Source: Clostridiales bacterium (GTDB taxonomy: Bacteria; Bacillota; Clostridia; Lachnospirales; WQUN01). From it: 52,043 nucleotides of DNA. The stretch lies in NCBI GenBank assembly GCA_031263155.1, contig JAISGK010000002.1:1-52043 (forward strand), read 5' to 3'. Made by a program: the position numbers and the translations under genes. This document shows positions 26,804-35,485 of the stretch, piece after piece. Within the stretch, counting starts at the first letter, position 1, and each line of letters opens with the position of its first letter. The notes under the pieces are model-generated. The model was not told where the DNA came from, did not search any database, and saw nothing but the letters and a program-made list of their open reading frames with translations.

Positions 26804-28987
26804 GTGAGAGATCGAATTAATCAGCATAACCCTGACGCTCCAATGGGTTATCGAGATCGCATGGCTATCCTGCGGCGGCACAAAATTGAAGACACCCAAG
26901 ACAAGAAAGGGCTTCGTCAATATGCGGACGGAGACGACTACGGGGCCATTACGCCTCCGGATGATTTTCAATTTAAGCCCTACAGTAACCACCCTAACGG
27001 CAGTTGGTATGGCTACGATGGATGGTCCAAAACATTCTATAAATTGATGGAAGATCATCCAGTTTTTATCGATCCCTGTGATGCCTTCCCCAACCGGTTT
27101 ATGGTCTGCCTGTCATTTGTAAGGCCGTTTCCCCCGTCGTTTAATCCCGAGTACCCCTATGACGATCTGCGTGAACGCCAAGCCAAGTATAGCATTATGG
27201 GCGGGATTGGCGCGGATTCGCACTTTGGCGGAGACTATCGCGTGGGCCTGGAGGTTGGCTGGGGCGGTTTGCTGGAGAAACTTGAGAAGTACCGCGAGAT
27301 AAACCCTGGGCATGACGATTTCTACGAAGCCGAGATTTTGACTGTAAAGGGCGTCCAATTGTGGATGAAACACACGGTGGAAGAAATTGACAAAGCAATT
27401 GAGCTGGAGACCCACCCCCTGCTTGTAGAAAACCTTAAAGAAATGCGCGCCAATACCGAATTTCTTATAGATCACAAGCCCGAAACGCTGCGCCAGGCGT
27501 GCGAGTGGATCTGTTGGTTTAACATGGCGTCCAGGGAATATAACCGCGACGGAGCCGGCGGCCAGCTTGACGAGTTGCTACGCCCCTATTATGAGCGGGA
27601 TCTTGAAGCGGGTATTATCGACAAAGAAAAAGCCAAATATTACCTCGCCTGCTTGCTGCTTAACGACGCGCATTATTACCAGGTAGGCGGCGTAACCGTT
27701 GATGGCGAAGATATGGTCACTTATTTCTCTTATATGATACTTGAGGCTGCGGATTGGCTTGATTCGTCCTGCAACATAACGGTTCGGGTTCACAAAAACA
27801 TTAATAAAGATTTCCTCAAAACGTCTGTAGGCTATCTGTTTAAAAATAAAAATGGCTGGCCACGTTTTTCTGGAGACGACGCTTTGACCAGCGGCTTTAT
27901 GCGCAAGGGCTACTCCAAAGAGCTTGCCGTACAGCGCGTCGCCGTTGGATGCCACTGGATGAGCCTTCCGGGCATGGAATATTGCCTTAACGATTGTGTT
28001 AAACTCAACAACTCTAAGCACTTCCGTATCGCGCTGGATGAGATGATGATATCTGACGATGAGAAAAGCACGGCCCGCCTATGGGAGCTATATTGCAAGC
28101 ACACGCGCAAAGCGGTAGAACTAACAGCCGAAGGTATAATGTTCCACCTTAAATATCAAGCTTATAACATCCCCGAACTAATGCTAAACCTGATATGTCA
28201 TGGAACCGTAGAACGCGGCCTTGACGTGACGGCGGGCGGGGTTGATTATTACAACATGTGTATGGACGGTACGGGTATCGCTACAGTAGCTGATTCGTTC
28301 GCGGCGCTCGAACAGAGGATAGAAAAAGAAAAACGCCTCACCTGGGAAGAGATGTACGCAGCTGTTACCTCAAACTTTGAGGCTATGGGCGGCGAGGTTA
28401 CAAGAAGAATGCTGGCGGCAAGCGAGCGTTATGGCGGCGGGAATACAATAGGCGATAAATGGGCCGAACGGGTTTCCAAGGCGTTTGCTGATGATGTTGT
28501 GAGCATGGATACTGAAAAGGTAAAGTTTATCCCTGGCTGGTTTTCATGGTCAAGCACAATTACAATTGGCAAACAAGTTGGCGCGACCCCTAACGGGAGA
28601 AAAGCCGGCGAGCCTATTAACCATGGCGCGAATCCTCACCCTGGGTTCCGCAAAGACGGCGCTTTAACAGCCATGTCTAACTCTATCTGCACCATTCAAC
28701 CGGGCTATGGCAACACCTCGCCTATTCAACTAGAACTTGATCCCGGTATGGCCAACGATGAAGAAGGCGTCGCCAAGGTGGTAGACTATATTCGCACAAT
28801 ATGCGAACAGGGCAACACCCTGCTCAATATTAATATTATCGACGCGGATCAGATCCTTGCCGCGCACGAAAATCCAGACGCCTATCCCGACTTGGTCGTT
28901 CGCGTTACCGGTTTCACAGCGTATTTCTGCCTCCTTACACCGGAGTTCCGCAAGCTGGTGGTCGAGAGGATTTTAACGGCGGCGTAA
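26804..28987 (+). CDS. Glycyl radical enzyme of unassigned specificity (PFL-like fold)
   Basis: A 727-residue member of the pyruvate formate-lyase/glycyl radical superfamily. The C-terminal RVTGFTAYF places the radical-bearing glycine at Gly703; the thiyl-forming cysteine is most likely Cys383 in VAVGCHWMSLPGMEY. PFL has two adjacent cysteines and dehydratases such as glycerol dehydratase and CutC have Gly-Cys-Val-Glu; this protein has neither, so it is not one of those. The start is GTG at 26804, 6 nt after AAGGAG; an ATG one base earlier in phase is immediately followed by TGA. The activase gene lies two genes downstream. Isomerase, dehydrogenase and sugar-type transporter neighbours point to a carbohydrate-like substrate. 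The reaction (C-C cleavage or elimination) is unknown. Confidence 0.9.
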   Translation: MRDRINQHNPDAPMGYRDRMAILRRHKIEDTQDKKGLRQYADGDDYGAITPPDDFQFKPYSNHPNGSWYGYDGWSKTFYKLMEDHPVFIDPCDAFPNRFMVCLSFVRPFPPSFNPEYPYDDLRERQAKYSIMGGIGADSHFGGDYRVGLEVGWGGLLEKLEKYREINPGHDDFYEAEILTVKGVQLWMKHTVEEIDKAIELETHPLLVENLKEMRANTEFLIDHKPETLRQACEWICWFNMASREYNRDGAGGQLDELLRPYYERDLEAGIIDKEKAKYYLACLLLNDAHYYQVGGVTVDGEDMVTYFSYMILEAADWLDSSCNITVRVHKNINKDFLKTSVGYLFKNKNGWPRFSGDDALTSGFMRKGYSKELAVQRVAVGCHWMSLPGMEYCLNDCVKLNNSKHFRIALDEMMISDDEKSTARLWELYCKHTRKAVELTAEGIMFHLKYQAYNIPELMLNLICHGTVERGLDVTAGGVDYYNMCMDGTGIATVADSFAALEQRIEKEKRLTWEEMYAAVTSNFEAMGGEVTRRMLAASERYGGGNTIGDKWAERVSKAFADDVVSMDTEKVKFIPGWFSWSSTITIGKQVGATPNGRKAGEPINHGANPHPGFRKDGALTAMSNSICTIQPGYGNTSPIQLELDPGMANDEEGVAKVVDYIRTICEQGNTLLNINIIDADQILAAHENPDAYPDLVVRVTGFTAYFCLLTPEFRKLVVERILTAA

Positions 28988-29010
28988 CGGATCTATTAAT
29001 GAGCGGCGGG

Positions 29011-29127
29011 TGTTACCCGGTATCAGTGAGGTGTAAAAAGGCCGGGCGCGCACTGCGCGCCCCTACGAAGGCAAAATCTTTTTGTGAAAACGCACGTTTA
29101 GAGTATCTAAAAAGAGTTATCCTCACC
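29011..29127. repeat. Interspersed GC-rich palindromic repeat
   Basis: It contains TGTTACCCGGTATCAGTGAG, then a palindrome GGGCGCGCA-C-TGCGCGCCC (29044-29062) followed by CCTACGA, and then a tail (GTGAAAACGCACGTTTAGAG and TATCTAAAAAGAGT). The same blocks recur at 37896-38120, and the tail also at about 7943-7979. It lies in the 250-bp gap between the GRE and the next gene, where the hairpin could attenuate or stabilise mRNA. Confidence 0.75.
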
Positions 29128-29237
29128 AATTATCTATGGCAGATATGGGCGAATAATCGTTCGTTCAGCAATTATAGCAACAATTTTAGACGGATTATTA
29201 TTTGCTCATTCTAATAAATTAAAAGGGGTTGACAGTT

Positions 29238-30125
29238 ATGTACAAGTTGGCCAATGTCGCGTGGGGCTGGACGCCTATTCCTGAAGATCTTCCCGAAGGC
29301 GATTCTCTGTTCCGTATCGCCGACAAAATCAGGGAGATCGGCTTCGAGGGTGTCGATTATTTAACGACTCAGGAGTCTATCGACAAATACTTCACTGAGT
29401 CGCTTAGCAAGGAATTGGGCGACTATTCGCGTTCTATCGGTCTGCCGCCTAATGTTTTGGTTTATCAGTCCTTTGAGTGGCGTGGCGAAGCTGATAAAGT
29501 AAAAGCCCATTGGGAAGGTTTGGAGAAACACATCCAGATTGCCAAGTGGTTAGGATGCAATATCGTATCCTGCCTTACGGTGCCTCCGCGCGGAGCGTCC
29601 CGTGCTATGCCCGGTTTTGCCGGCGCGGCTATGAAGCGTTCCTACAACCTGCCTGACGACTATGACTATGAGACGGATTGGAACGATCTTGTCGAATCGT
29701 TCAAAAAGGCTCTTAAATTGGTCAAAGCCGCCGGTATGCGCATGTCTATCGAATGTTTCCCCGGAACGTTGATCTCAACCCCAGAGGCTATGGTCAAGGT
29801 CACTAACGATGTGGGCGACTCCGACTTTGGAATACAGCTGGATACAAACCATCTGGTGCATCAAGGCATTGACCCCGAATTCGCTATCAACATAGTGGGC
29901 GGAAAGCGGATCTTCAATGTACACTGCAAAGATCACGACGGCGTGTCACGCGGCAATATTCCCTGCGGTACGGGAATTGTTGACTATCAAAGGGTAATTC
30001 ATGCCCTTGAGAAAGTGGGCTATCAGGGCAACTTGGCGATTGAACAGGAGTTTACTGACAATCCTCGGCGCTATAATCTGCAAGGATATGAGCATATGCG
30101 CAAGTGCCTGGCGGGTACATATTGA
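29238..30125 (+). CDS. TIM-barrel sugar isomerase/epimerase-like protein
   Basis: A 295-residue protein of the xylose-isomerase-like TIM-barrel (AP endonuclease family 2) group. Probable metal ligands are Glu172 (SIECFPG), Asp202 (QLDTNHLVHQG), His229 (NVHCKDHD) and Glu269 or Glu271 (AIEQE), the Glu-Asp-His-Glu pattern of ketose epimerases and related enzymes. It may isomerise or epimerise a sugar acid or keto-sugar, or cleave a glycosidic bond, as some relatives do. The ATG at 29238 follows AAGGGG; an in-frame TTG nine bases earlier is possible. It overlaps the upstream extension of the activase frame, and is co-directional with the GRE. Confidence 0.85.
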   Translation: MYKLANVAWGWTPIPEDLPEGDSLFRIADKIREIGFEGVDYLTTQESIDKYFTESLSKELGDYSRSIGLPPNVLVYQSFEWRGEADKVKAHWEGLEKHIQIAKWLGCNIVSCLTVPPRGASRAMPGFAGAAMKRSYNLPDDYDYETDWNDLVESFKKALKLVKAAGMRMSIECFPGTLISTPEAMVKVTNDVGDSDFGIQLDTNHLVHQGIDPEFAINIVGGKRIFNVHCKDHDGVSRGNIPCGTGIVDYQRVIHALEKVGYQGNLAIEQEFTDNPRRYNLQGYEHMRKCLAGTY

Positions 30126-30166
30126 TTAGCAAAATCCAAAACGTGAAAGGGGGGATAACTGGCGAT

Positions 30167-31075
30167 ATGAGGGGAATAGTCACTGATATTATGCGATTTT
30201 CTCTCAAAGACGGGCCTGGAATCAGGACGACTGTTTTCCTGAAAGGGTGCAACATGGTCTGCAAATGGTGCCATAACCCTGAAACATTATCGATTAAGCC
30301 GCAACTATTGAGCTACTCTGATAGGTGTATCGGCTGCTTTGCTTGCGCGATGGCGTGCAAATATGGCGCGACCGTCATTGAGGGATACGGGCCTGGTTCC
30401 AAGTTAGCCTTTTATAAGGATAAATGCGTTAACTGCGGCGCTTGCGCCGATGTATGCTACACGGGCGCGCGCGTCATGTCCGGCAAAGAGATGTCCGTTG
30501 ACGAAGTGATGACCGAAGTGCTGCAAGACATAAACTATTATCAGAATTCTGGCGGCGGCGTAACCATCAGCGGCGGCGAGGTATCCGTACAGCACGAATT
30601 TGCCTTGGCTATTTTAGCGGCCTGCAAAAAAGCGGGGATCCACACGGCTATTGAAACTAACATGCACGCTGACTGGCGTGTGTTTGAGCGGCTCATACCA
30701 GAATTGGATCTGGTGATGCTGGATGCCAAGCTGTTTGATAACGAGTCCCACCGTAAATGGACCGGAGTTAGCAACTCACTAATTTTGGAAAACATAAAAA
30801 AGATCTCCCAATGTCTGCCGATTATTGTCAGAACCCCTGTTATACCTGGGGTCAATGACACGGAAGAGGAGATCGCGAAAATCGCGTCATTTGTTAAAGG
30901 GTTAGACAATGTGGAGTATTATGAGCTTCTTTTGTACAACCCGCTGGGCGAGAGCAAGTATCAGGCCCTTGGGATGGAAAACCAATTTTCGGGGCAGAAG
31001 CCGCAATCCGGAGAAAAGAAGAGACTGCTGATGAAAGCCGCAGAGGCGTGCGATAAGGTTGTTAAAGTATTGTGA
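30167..31075 (+). CDS. Glycyl radical enzyme activase (radical SAM)
   Basis: A 302-residue radical-SAM protein that installs the glycyl radical on the GRE. The motif CNMVCKWCH (CxxxCxxC) binds the catalytic [4Fe-4S] cluster. A ferredoxin-like insert with CIGCFACAMAC and CVNCGACADVC supplies two further clusters, the usual layout of activases of GRE dehydratases; E. coli PflA lacks this insert. The SAM-binding VTISGGEV follows. ATG 30167 begins the conserved RGIVTDIMRFSLKDGPGIRT; the nearest SD-like G-run is rather far (about 12 nt). It starts 41 bp after the isomerase gene. Confidence 0.93.
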   Translation: MRGIVTDIMRFSLKDGPGIRTTVFLKGCNMVCKWCHNPETLSIKPQLLSYSDRCIGCFACAMACKYGATVIEGYGPGSKLAFYKDKCVNCGACADVCYTGARVMSGKEMSVDEVMTEVLQDINYYQNSGGGVTISGGEVSVQHEFALAILAACKKAGIHTAIETNMHADWRVFERLIPELDLVMLDAKLFDNESHRKWTGVSNSLILENIKKISQCLPIIVRTPVIPGVNDTEEEIAKIASFVKGLDNVEYYELLLYNPLGESKYQALGMENQFSGQKPQSGEKKRLLMKAAEACDKVVKVL

Positions 31076-31091
31076 TAAAAGGGAGGCGGAA

Positions 31092-32759
31092 ATGTTTAAC
31101 AAAAAACACCTAAGTATGGCGGCGGTACTGATTATCGCTTTGCTCATACCCGCCTGCAGCGGCGGCGGCACAGGGGCTAACGCGAATGTCGCGGAGTCCG
31201 CCGGCGCATCCTCTCAGGCATCCTCTCAAAGCAATAAAAATGACACTGTTGTGGATGGTTATCCTACGTTCGGCCTTACCCCCGATTCGCCGCAAGCCTT
31301 TGACATTTTCTTCAATTTTACCTGGTGGCCTGACACCGATTGGGATGGCATCATACCGGAGGAAGTTACCAGAGTTACCGGCGTTTCGTTTAACGTAAAC
31401 GTTGCGTTGGATGAGCAGCAAATGGGCGTTATGATCGCCTCGGGTGATTTGCCTGAGATCGTTTCAACACAATACCTGATGTCTGAACTGTCTAACAGCG
31501 AACTATGTTACGACTGGGATACCCTGATCAACCAGTACGGCCTGGACTGGGACATACCGCAGGTGGCAAAAGCCAACGCGCTGTCTTTCACCCAGGAAGA
31601 AGATAAGTACTTTACCATTATGAGCCACTTCGCCTCTACAGAGGATTGGCGTGAGCTTGAAGACTATGGCGTTGGCGCCGCCATGACCGGTTCGCTTCTG
31701 TATCGCCGTGATCTTTATGAGGCGATGGGCGCGCCCAAGCTGGATACTTTGGACGACATAAAGTCTATGCTGATAATGGCTCATGAAAAATATCCTGATC
31801 TGATCACCATGCAGTTTAACCCTGGCACAGATTTCTGGTACTTTAAAGAAGCCTTTGGCCTTGGTCAGGGCGACGGGCAATATGTTGAGGACGCCGACGG
31901 CAATTGGCATACCGTACTGAAAGATTCCAGATACAGAGACTTTTTGGTGTATTTGAATGAACTCAACAGAGCCGGCTGCCTGTCGGAAGACAACCTGACG
32001 CTGGATGGAACCACGCTGGCGGCAAATGTAACAGACGGCAATTGTTTCGCCATGGTTCACGGCACGCAGGGCGCGGCACAGGCTTTCTCCGCCACACTGC
32101 AAGAGAAAGTGCCCGAGGGACTTGTCTATGAAGCGCCTGTAGTCGGCGACCTGAATGGATATTATAACTGCAACATTGGTTACCTTGGCACATTTATCAG
32201 CAAGTCTTGCAAAGATCCGGAAAAGGCAATCCGCTATCTGCAATTCTGCCATAGCGAAAAAGGCGCGAAACTGCTCCAGTGGGGCCGTGAAGGGCAAGAG
32301 TACACGGTAGATGAGAAGGGCACCCCTACCTTTAGCAAAGAGTGGAACGACGCCGTAGCCGCAGGGCAGACCGAAGACATCTACAAGACATATTTCTATC
32401 TTGGCGGCTCTAAGATTCTTGAGGCCGTTGGACGCTGCGCAGCGTTTGATCCCGCGCAAACTCCCAACTACGAGGTTTTAAGAGAAGTTTATGGGAACAA
32501 GCCATGGATTACATACGCGACACCCGTCGAAGGCTCCAAGGAAAAAGTAGTGTTCGATAAGTTGTACAGCGGGACAACAAGCCACCTGCGCACATACGAG
32601 TTAAAGTGCGTATACTCCAAGACAGAAGCGGAATTTGAAGATAATTATACAAAAATGATTGAGATTGCCGATCAGATTGGCGCCGTCGATTTGGAAACGT
32701 TTATGGATGCCAGAATAAAAGAAGCCATGGTAGTATACGGCGTCGGGATTGGCGCGTAA
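31092..32759 (+). CDS. ABC importer lipoprotein solute-binding protein, LplA-like
   Basis: A 555-residue lipoprotein. The signal peptide ends with the lipobox LIPAC (Cys22) and is followed by a Ser/Gly/Ala-rich tether. The size and sequence (IIPEEVTRVTGVSFNVNVA, MIASGDLPE, then FISKSCKDPEKAIRYL) fit the large family-1 binding proteins that work with LplB/LplC-type permeases for oligosaccharides. The ATG at 31092 follows GGGAGGCGG; frames further upstream are not signal-like. The binding cleft is rich in Trp and Tyr, as expected for sugars. A paralogue lies at 38231. Confidence 0.9.
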   Translation: MFNKKHLSMAAVLIIALLIPACSGGGTGANANVAESAGASSQASSQSNKNDTVVDGYPTFGLTPDSPQAFDIFFNFTWWPDTDWDGIIPEEVTRVTGVSFNVNVALDEQQMGVMIASGDLPEIVSTQYLMSELSNSELCYDWDTLINQYGLDWDIPQVAKANALSFTQEEDKYFTIMSHFASTEDWRELEDYGVGAAMTGSLLYRRDLYEAMGAPKLDTLDDIKSMLIMAHEKYPDLITMQFNPGTDFWYFKEAFGLGQGDGQYVEDADGNWHTVLKDSRYRDFLVYLNELNRAGCLSEDNLTLDGTTLAANVTDGNCFAMVHGTQGAAQAFSATLQEKVPEGLVYEAPVVGDLNGYYNCNIGYLGTFISKSCKDPEKAIRYLQFCHSEKGAKLLQWGREGQEYTVDEKGTPTFSKEWNDAVAAGQTEDIYKTYFYLGGSKILEAVGRCAAFDPAQTPNYEVLREVYGNKPWITYATPVEGSKEKVVFDKLYSGTTSHLRTYELKCVYSKTEAEFEDNYTKMIEIADQIGAVDLETFMDARIKEAMVVYGVGIGA

Positions 32760-32790
32760 GTTCGCGCCAAAGGCTTAATGGAGGGTTATT

Positions 32791-33549
32791 GTGAAAACGG
32801 GTATTCAGTTTTATATGTTTATAGAAATGATCAGGCAAAATAAAGTTGAGGAAGCCATTGAACTTGCGGCTCAAAGCGGCGTTGACGGGGTGGAGTTTTT
32901 CAGCTACCTGGATCTGCCCGAGGGCACAAAGCCTCTGATGCTCCGCAAGGCTCTCAATAACGCAGGCGTGGAATGTTGTGGCTGTCATAACCATCTTAAA
33001 CCACTGCTGGAAAACCTGGATTTTATTATGGAGTACAACTATATACTGGGCAATAAAAATGTCCTGTGCCACTGGTTAATCGAAAAGACAGAGCGCGGGA
33101 GCAAAGAGAATTACCTTCGCGCGGCTGACTCCTTCAACAAAATCGCCTATAAACTTAAACAGAATGGATTTGATTTCGCTTTCCACAACCATGGCTTTGA
33201 GTTTGAAGAGGTGTTTGACGGCGAGCGCGGCTATGAGATTCTGCTGAAAAACACCGATCCATACTTGGTTGGTTTTGAGTTGCATATCGGAGCGCTGCCC
33301 ATGTTCGGGCTGGATATTGTGGATTTTATCAAAAATGTACTCAGCTACAGGCTAAAACTGTTGCATATCCACACAAAAACATTCGGCCCTAATATGTCCT
33401 TGGTAGATTTTGACAGCGCCCCCGCCATCAAGGCGGCGCGTGAATTATGCGTCCCTTGGGCAATGCTTGAATCTATGTATATGCCATTCGATTATGAACA
33501 GCTTAAGAACGACGTTTCATGGTTGCGCCAAACGGGCAATAAAGGCTAA
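32791..33549 (+). CDS. Second TIM-barrel isomerase/epimerase-like protein
   Basis: A 252-residue protein of the same broad xylose-isomerase-like family but only distantly similar to the 29238 protein. It shows SGVDGVEFFSYLDLP near the N-terminus, FAFHNHGFEFEE (~130-141), GFELHIGAL where relatives usually have an Asp-containing strand, LLHIHTKTF and AMLESMY with the final Glu. The changed metal-site strand makes the activity uncertain. GTG start at 32791, behind GGAGGG. It sits between binding protein and permeases, so it is part of the same transcript. Confidence 0.8.
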   Translation: MKTGIQFYMFIEMIRQNKVEEAIELAAQSGVDGVEFFSYLDLPEGTKPLMLRKALNNAGVECCGCHNHLKPLLENLDFIMEYNYILGNKNVLCHWLIEKTERGSKENYLRAADSFNKIAYKLKQNGFDFAFHNHGFEFEEVFDGERGYEILLKNTDPYLVGFELHIGALPMFGLDIVDFIKNVLSYRLKLLHIHTKTFGPNMSLVDFDSAPAIKAARELCVPWAMLESMYMPFDYEQLKNDVSWLRQTGNKG

Positions 33550-33561
33550 CCGCATAAACTA

Positions 33562-33584
33562 GGGCGGAGGCGTCGCCTTCGCCC
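33562..33584. repeat. Intergenic hairpin inside the gene group
   Basis: GGGCGGAGGC and GCCTTCGCCC pair with one wobble around GTC. There is no T-run, so it is more likely an mRNA-processing or stabilising hairpin than a terminator. It separates the isomerase gene from the permease genes. Confidence 0.55.
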
Positions 33585-33640
33585 CTCATGTTAATATCAA
33601 GCCTTTTTGGGATCGCCCCCCGGGCGGAAAGGGTTTTACC

Positions 33641-34570
33641 ATGAAAAAAAGTCTTGTGGCAAGGCTTCTGAGACAGCGATGGTTACAGCTATTCGTGCTG
33701 CTTGGCATGGCATACCTTGTCATATTCAACTACATGCCTATGGCGGGTATTATCATCGCGTTCAATAATTACAAGCTCAGCAGTGGGATTTTGGGTATGT
33801 TCACCTCACCCTTTGTCGGTCTCGATCATTTTATTGAATTTTTCTCCGATTACCAGATTGGTGATCTGTTTATAAACACCATTCTGATGTCTATAACAAA
33901 ACTGCTTTTCTCGTTTCCGCTCCCCATCATCCTGGCGCTCGCGCTCAATGAAGTAAAGAACCGTCTTCTCAAACGCACGATTCAGACGGTAAGTTACCTT
34001 CCTTATTTCATTTCATGGGTGATCGTATATGGTTTTTGCAACATCATGTTCACCAAAACGGGTGTCATTAACGATTTGATCGCCGCGCTTGGCGGCGAAC
34101 GCGTTGCTTTTTTGTCAAACCCCGACGCGTTTTTGCCGCTGGCGGTATTTACTGCTGTGTGGAAAGAAACTGGCTGGTGGGCAATCATATTTTTAGCCGC
34201 CATTACCAGTATTGATCTGTCGTTGTATGATTCGGCGCAGGTGGATGGGGCTTCCCGCTTACAGAGAATTTTTTACATTACCCTGCCAGGCATACGCCCA
34301 ACAATCACCGTCGTGTTGATTCTCGCGTTGGGCAACCTATTGGGCGGCGGTCTCTCGGGTTCTAATTTCGAACAGGCGTACTTGTTTGGAAACGCTGGAA
34401 ATTTGGAACGCGCGGAAATTCTCCAAACCTATATCATGAAAGTAGGCCTTTCTAAAGCGCGATATTCTTACGCCGCCGCTGCGGGCTTGGTTCAGTCGCT
34501 GATAGGACTCGCGCTTGTGGGAATCAGCAATTTCACCGCGAATAAACTCACCGGAGAAGGGTTGTTTTGA
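33641..34570 (+). CDS. ABC importer permease, LplB-like (set 1)
   Basis: A 309-residue inner-membrane permease with six hydrophobic segments. The cytoplasmic EAA loop reads DSAQVDGASRLQRIFYITLP. The N-terminus RQRWLQLFVLLGMAYLVIFN is typical of the LplB subgroup. The ATG follows GGAAAGGG. It pairs with the next gene and the 31092 lipoprotein. No ATPase gene is nearby; a shared MsmK/MsmX-type ATPase encoded elsewhere is probable. Confidence 0.92.
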   Translation: MKKSLVARLLRQRWLQLFVLLGMAYLVIFNYMPMAGIIIAFNNYKLSSGILGMFTSPFVGLDHFIEFFSDYQIGDLFINTILMSITKLLFSFPLPIILALALNEVKNRLLKRTIQTVSYLPYFISWVIVYGFCNIMFTKTGVINDLIAALGGERVAFLSNPDAFLPLAVFTAVWKETGWWAIIFLAAITSIDLSLYDSAQVDGASRLQRIFYITLPGIRPTITVVLILALGNLLGGGLSGSNFEQAYLFGNAGNLERAEILQTYIMKVGLSKARYSYAAAAGLVQSLIGLALVGISNFTANKLTGEGLF

Positions 34571-34571
34571 C

Positions 34572-35462
34572 ATGAGAAGTGGAAAGATCAAGCAAACATG
34601 GGGCGACTATGTGCTTGACGCAGCCGTAATCACAATCATAATTGTAGTGTTTATCATGTCTGTATACCCCTTCTATCTGTCCGTGGTGCTGTCATTCAAT
34701 GAAGGCGTTGATTCCGCGAGCGGGGGTATCTACTTCTGGCCAAGACGCCCAACGCTGGATAATTATATTCAGCTTCTGTCGGACGAAAAGTGGGCTCAGT
34801 CTTTTCTGGTGACATTCGCGCGAACCATTTTGGGGACGTTTCTCACTGTTTTCTTTACCGCGATCGTCGCTTATGGGCTTTCACACGCCAAGCTGATTGG
34901 ACGCAAATTTTATATGGGCATGTTGCTGGTCGCGATGTATATCTCCGGCGGTATTATACCGTACTACGCCGTGCTTAAGGCATTTGGCCTGATAAATAAT
35001 TTTTCGGTATATGTAGTGCCCGGCATGTTGAATATCTTCTATGTGCTGGTGTCCATATCATTTTTTAGATCCATACCGCCAGAATTGGAAGACTCCGCGC
35101 AGGTGGACGGTGCGAGGGATCTGCGTATCTTCGCCAAAATCATTGTGCCAATCGCCAAGCCATTGCTGGCTACAATAGCCATATTTGTTTCGGTAGGGCA
35201 TTGGAACGCCTGGTATGACAGCGCCTTTTTCATACAAAGAGAAGAGCTTAGGACGTTGGCCTACCGTATGATGGCCACTATACAGCGTTCGGTGCAAACT
35301 ACCGACATATCGCAGGCTGGTATTGTAACACTAATCACCTACACACCGCTGTCGGTGCAATTGGCCGCCATGGTTGCGGCTGTATTCCCGATTTTGGCAG
35401 TGTATCCATTCTTCCAGCGCTATATAATCGCTGGCATTACAATTGGCTCAGTTAAAGGCTGA
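34572..35462 (+). CDS. ABC importer permease, LplC-like (set 1)
   Basis: A 296-residue permease with six hydrophobic segments, EAA loop DSAQVDGARDLRIFAKIIVP and C-terminal QRYIIAGITIGSVKG, diagnostic of LplC/MalG-type partners. The ATG at 34572 starts 1 bp after the stop of the preceding permease, so the two are translationally coupled. Confidence 0.92.
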   Translation: MRSGKIKQTWGDYVLDAAVITIIIVVFIMSVYPFYLSVVLSFNEGVDSASGGIYFWPRRPTLDNYIQLLSDEKWAQSFLVTFARTILGTFLTVFFTAIVAYGLSHAKLIGRKFYMGMLLVAMYISGGIIPYYAVLKAFGLINNFSVYVVPGMLNIFYVLVSISFFRSIPPELEDSAQVDGARDLRIFAKIIVPIAKPLLATIAIFVSVGHWNAWYDSAFFIQREELRTLAYRMMATIQRSVQTTDISQAGIVTLITYTPLSVQLAAMVAAVFPILAVYPFFQRYIIAGITIGSVKG

Positions 35463-35485
35463 TATAAATTTTAAAGCAAAGGAAA

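Noticed and set aside
26432..27058. A 208-codon open frame on the minus strand upstream of and into the GRE gene
   Set aside because: It lies antisense to the conserved GRE N-terminus and an AT-rich leader, has no ribosome site or family resemblance, and is best explained by chance.
26804..28987. Pyruvate formate-lyase (pflB) call
   Set aside because: The adjacent Cys-Cys pair of PFL is absent and the gene context is sugar uptake and oxidation; only the fold is shared.
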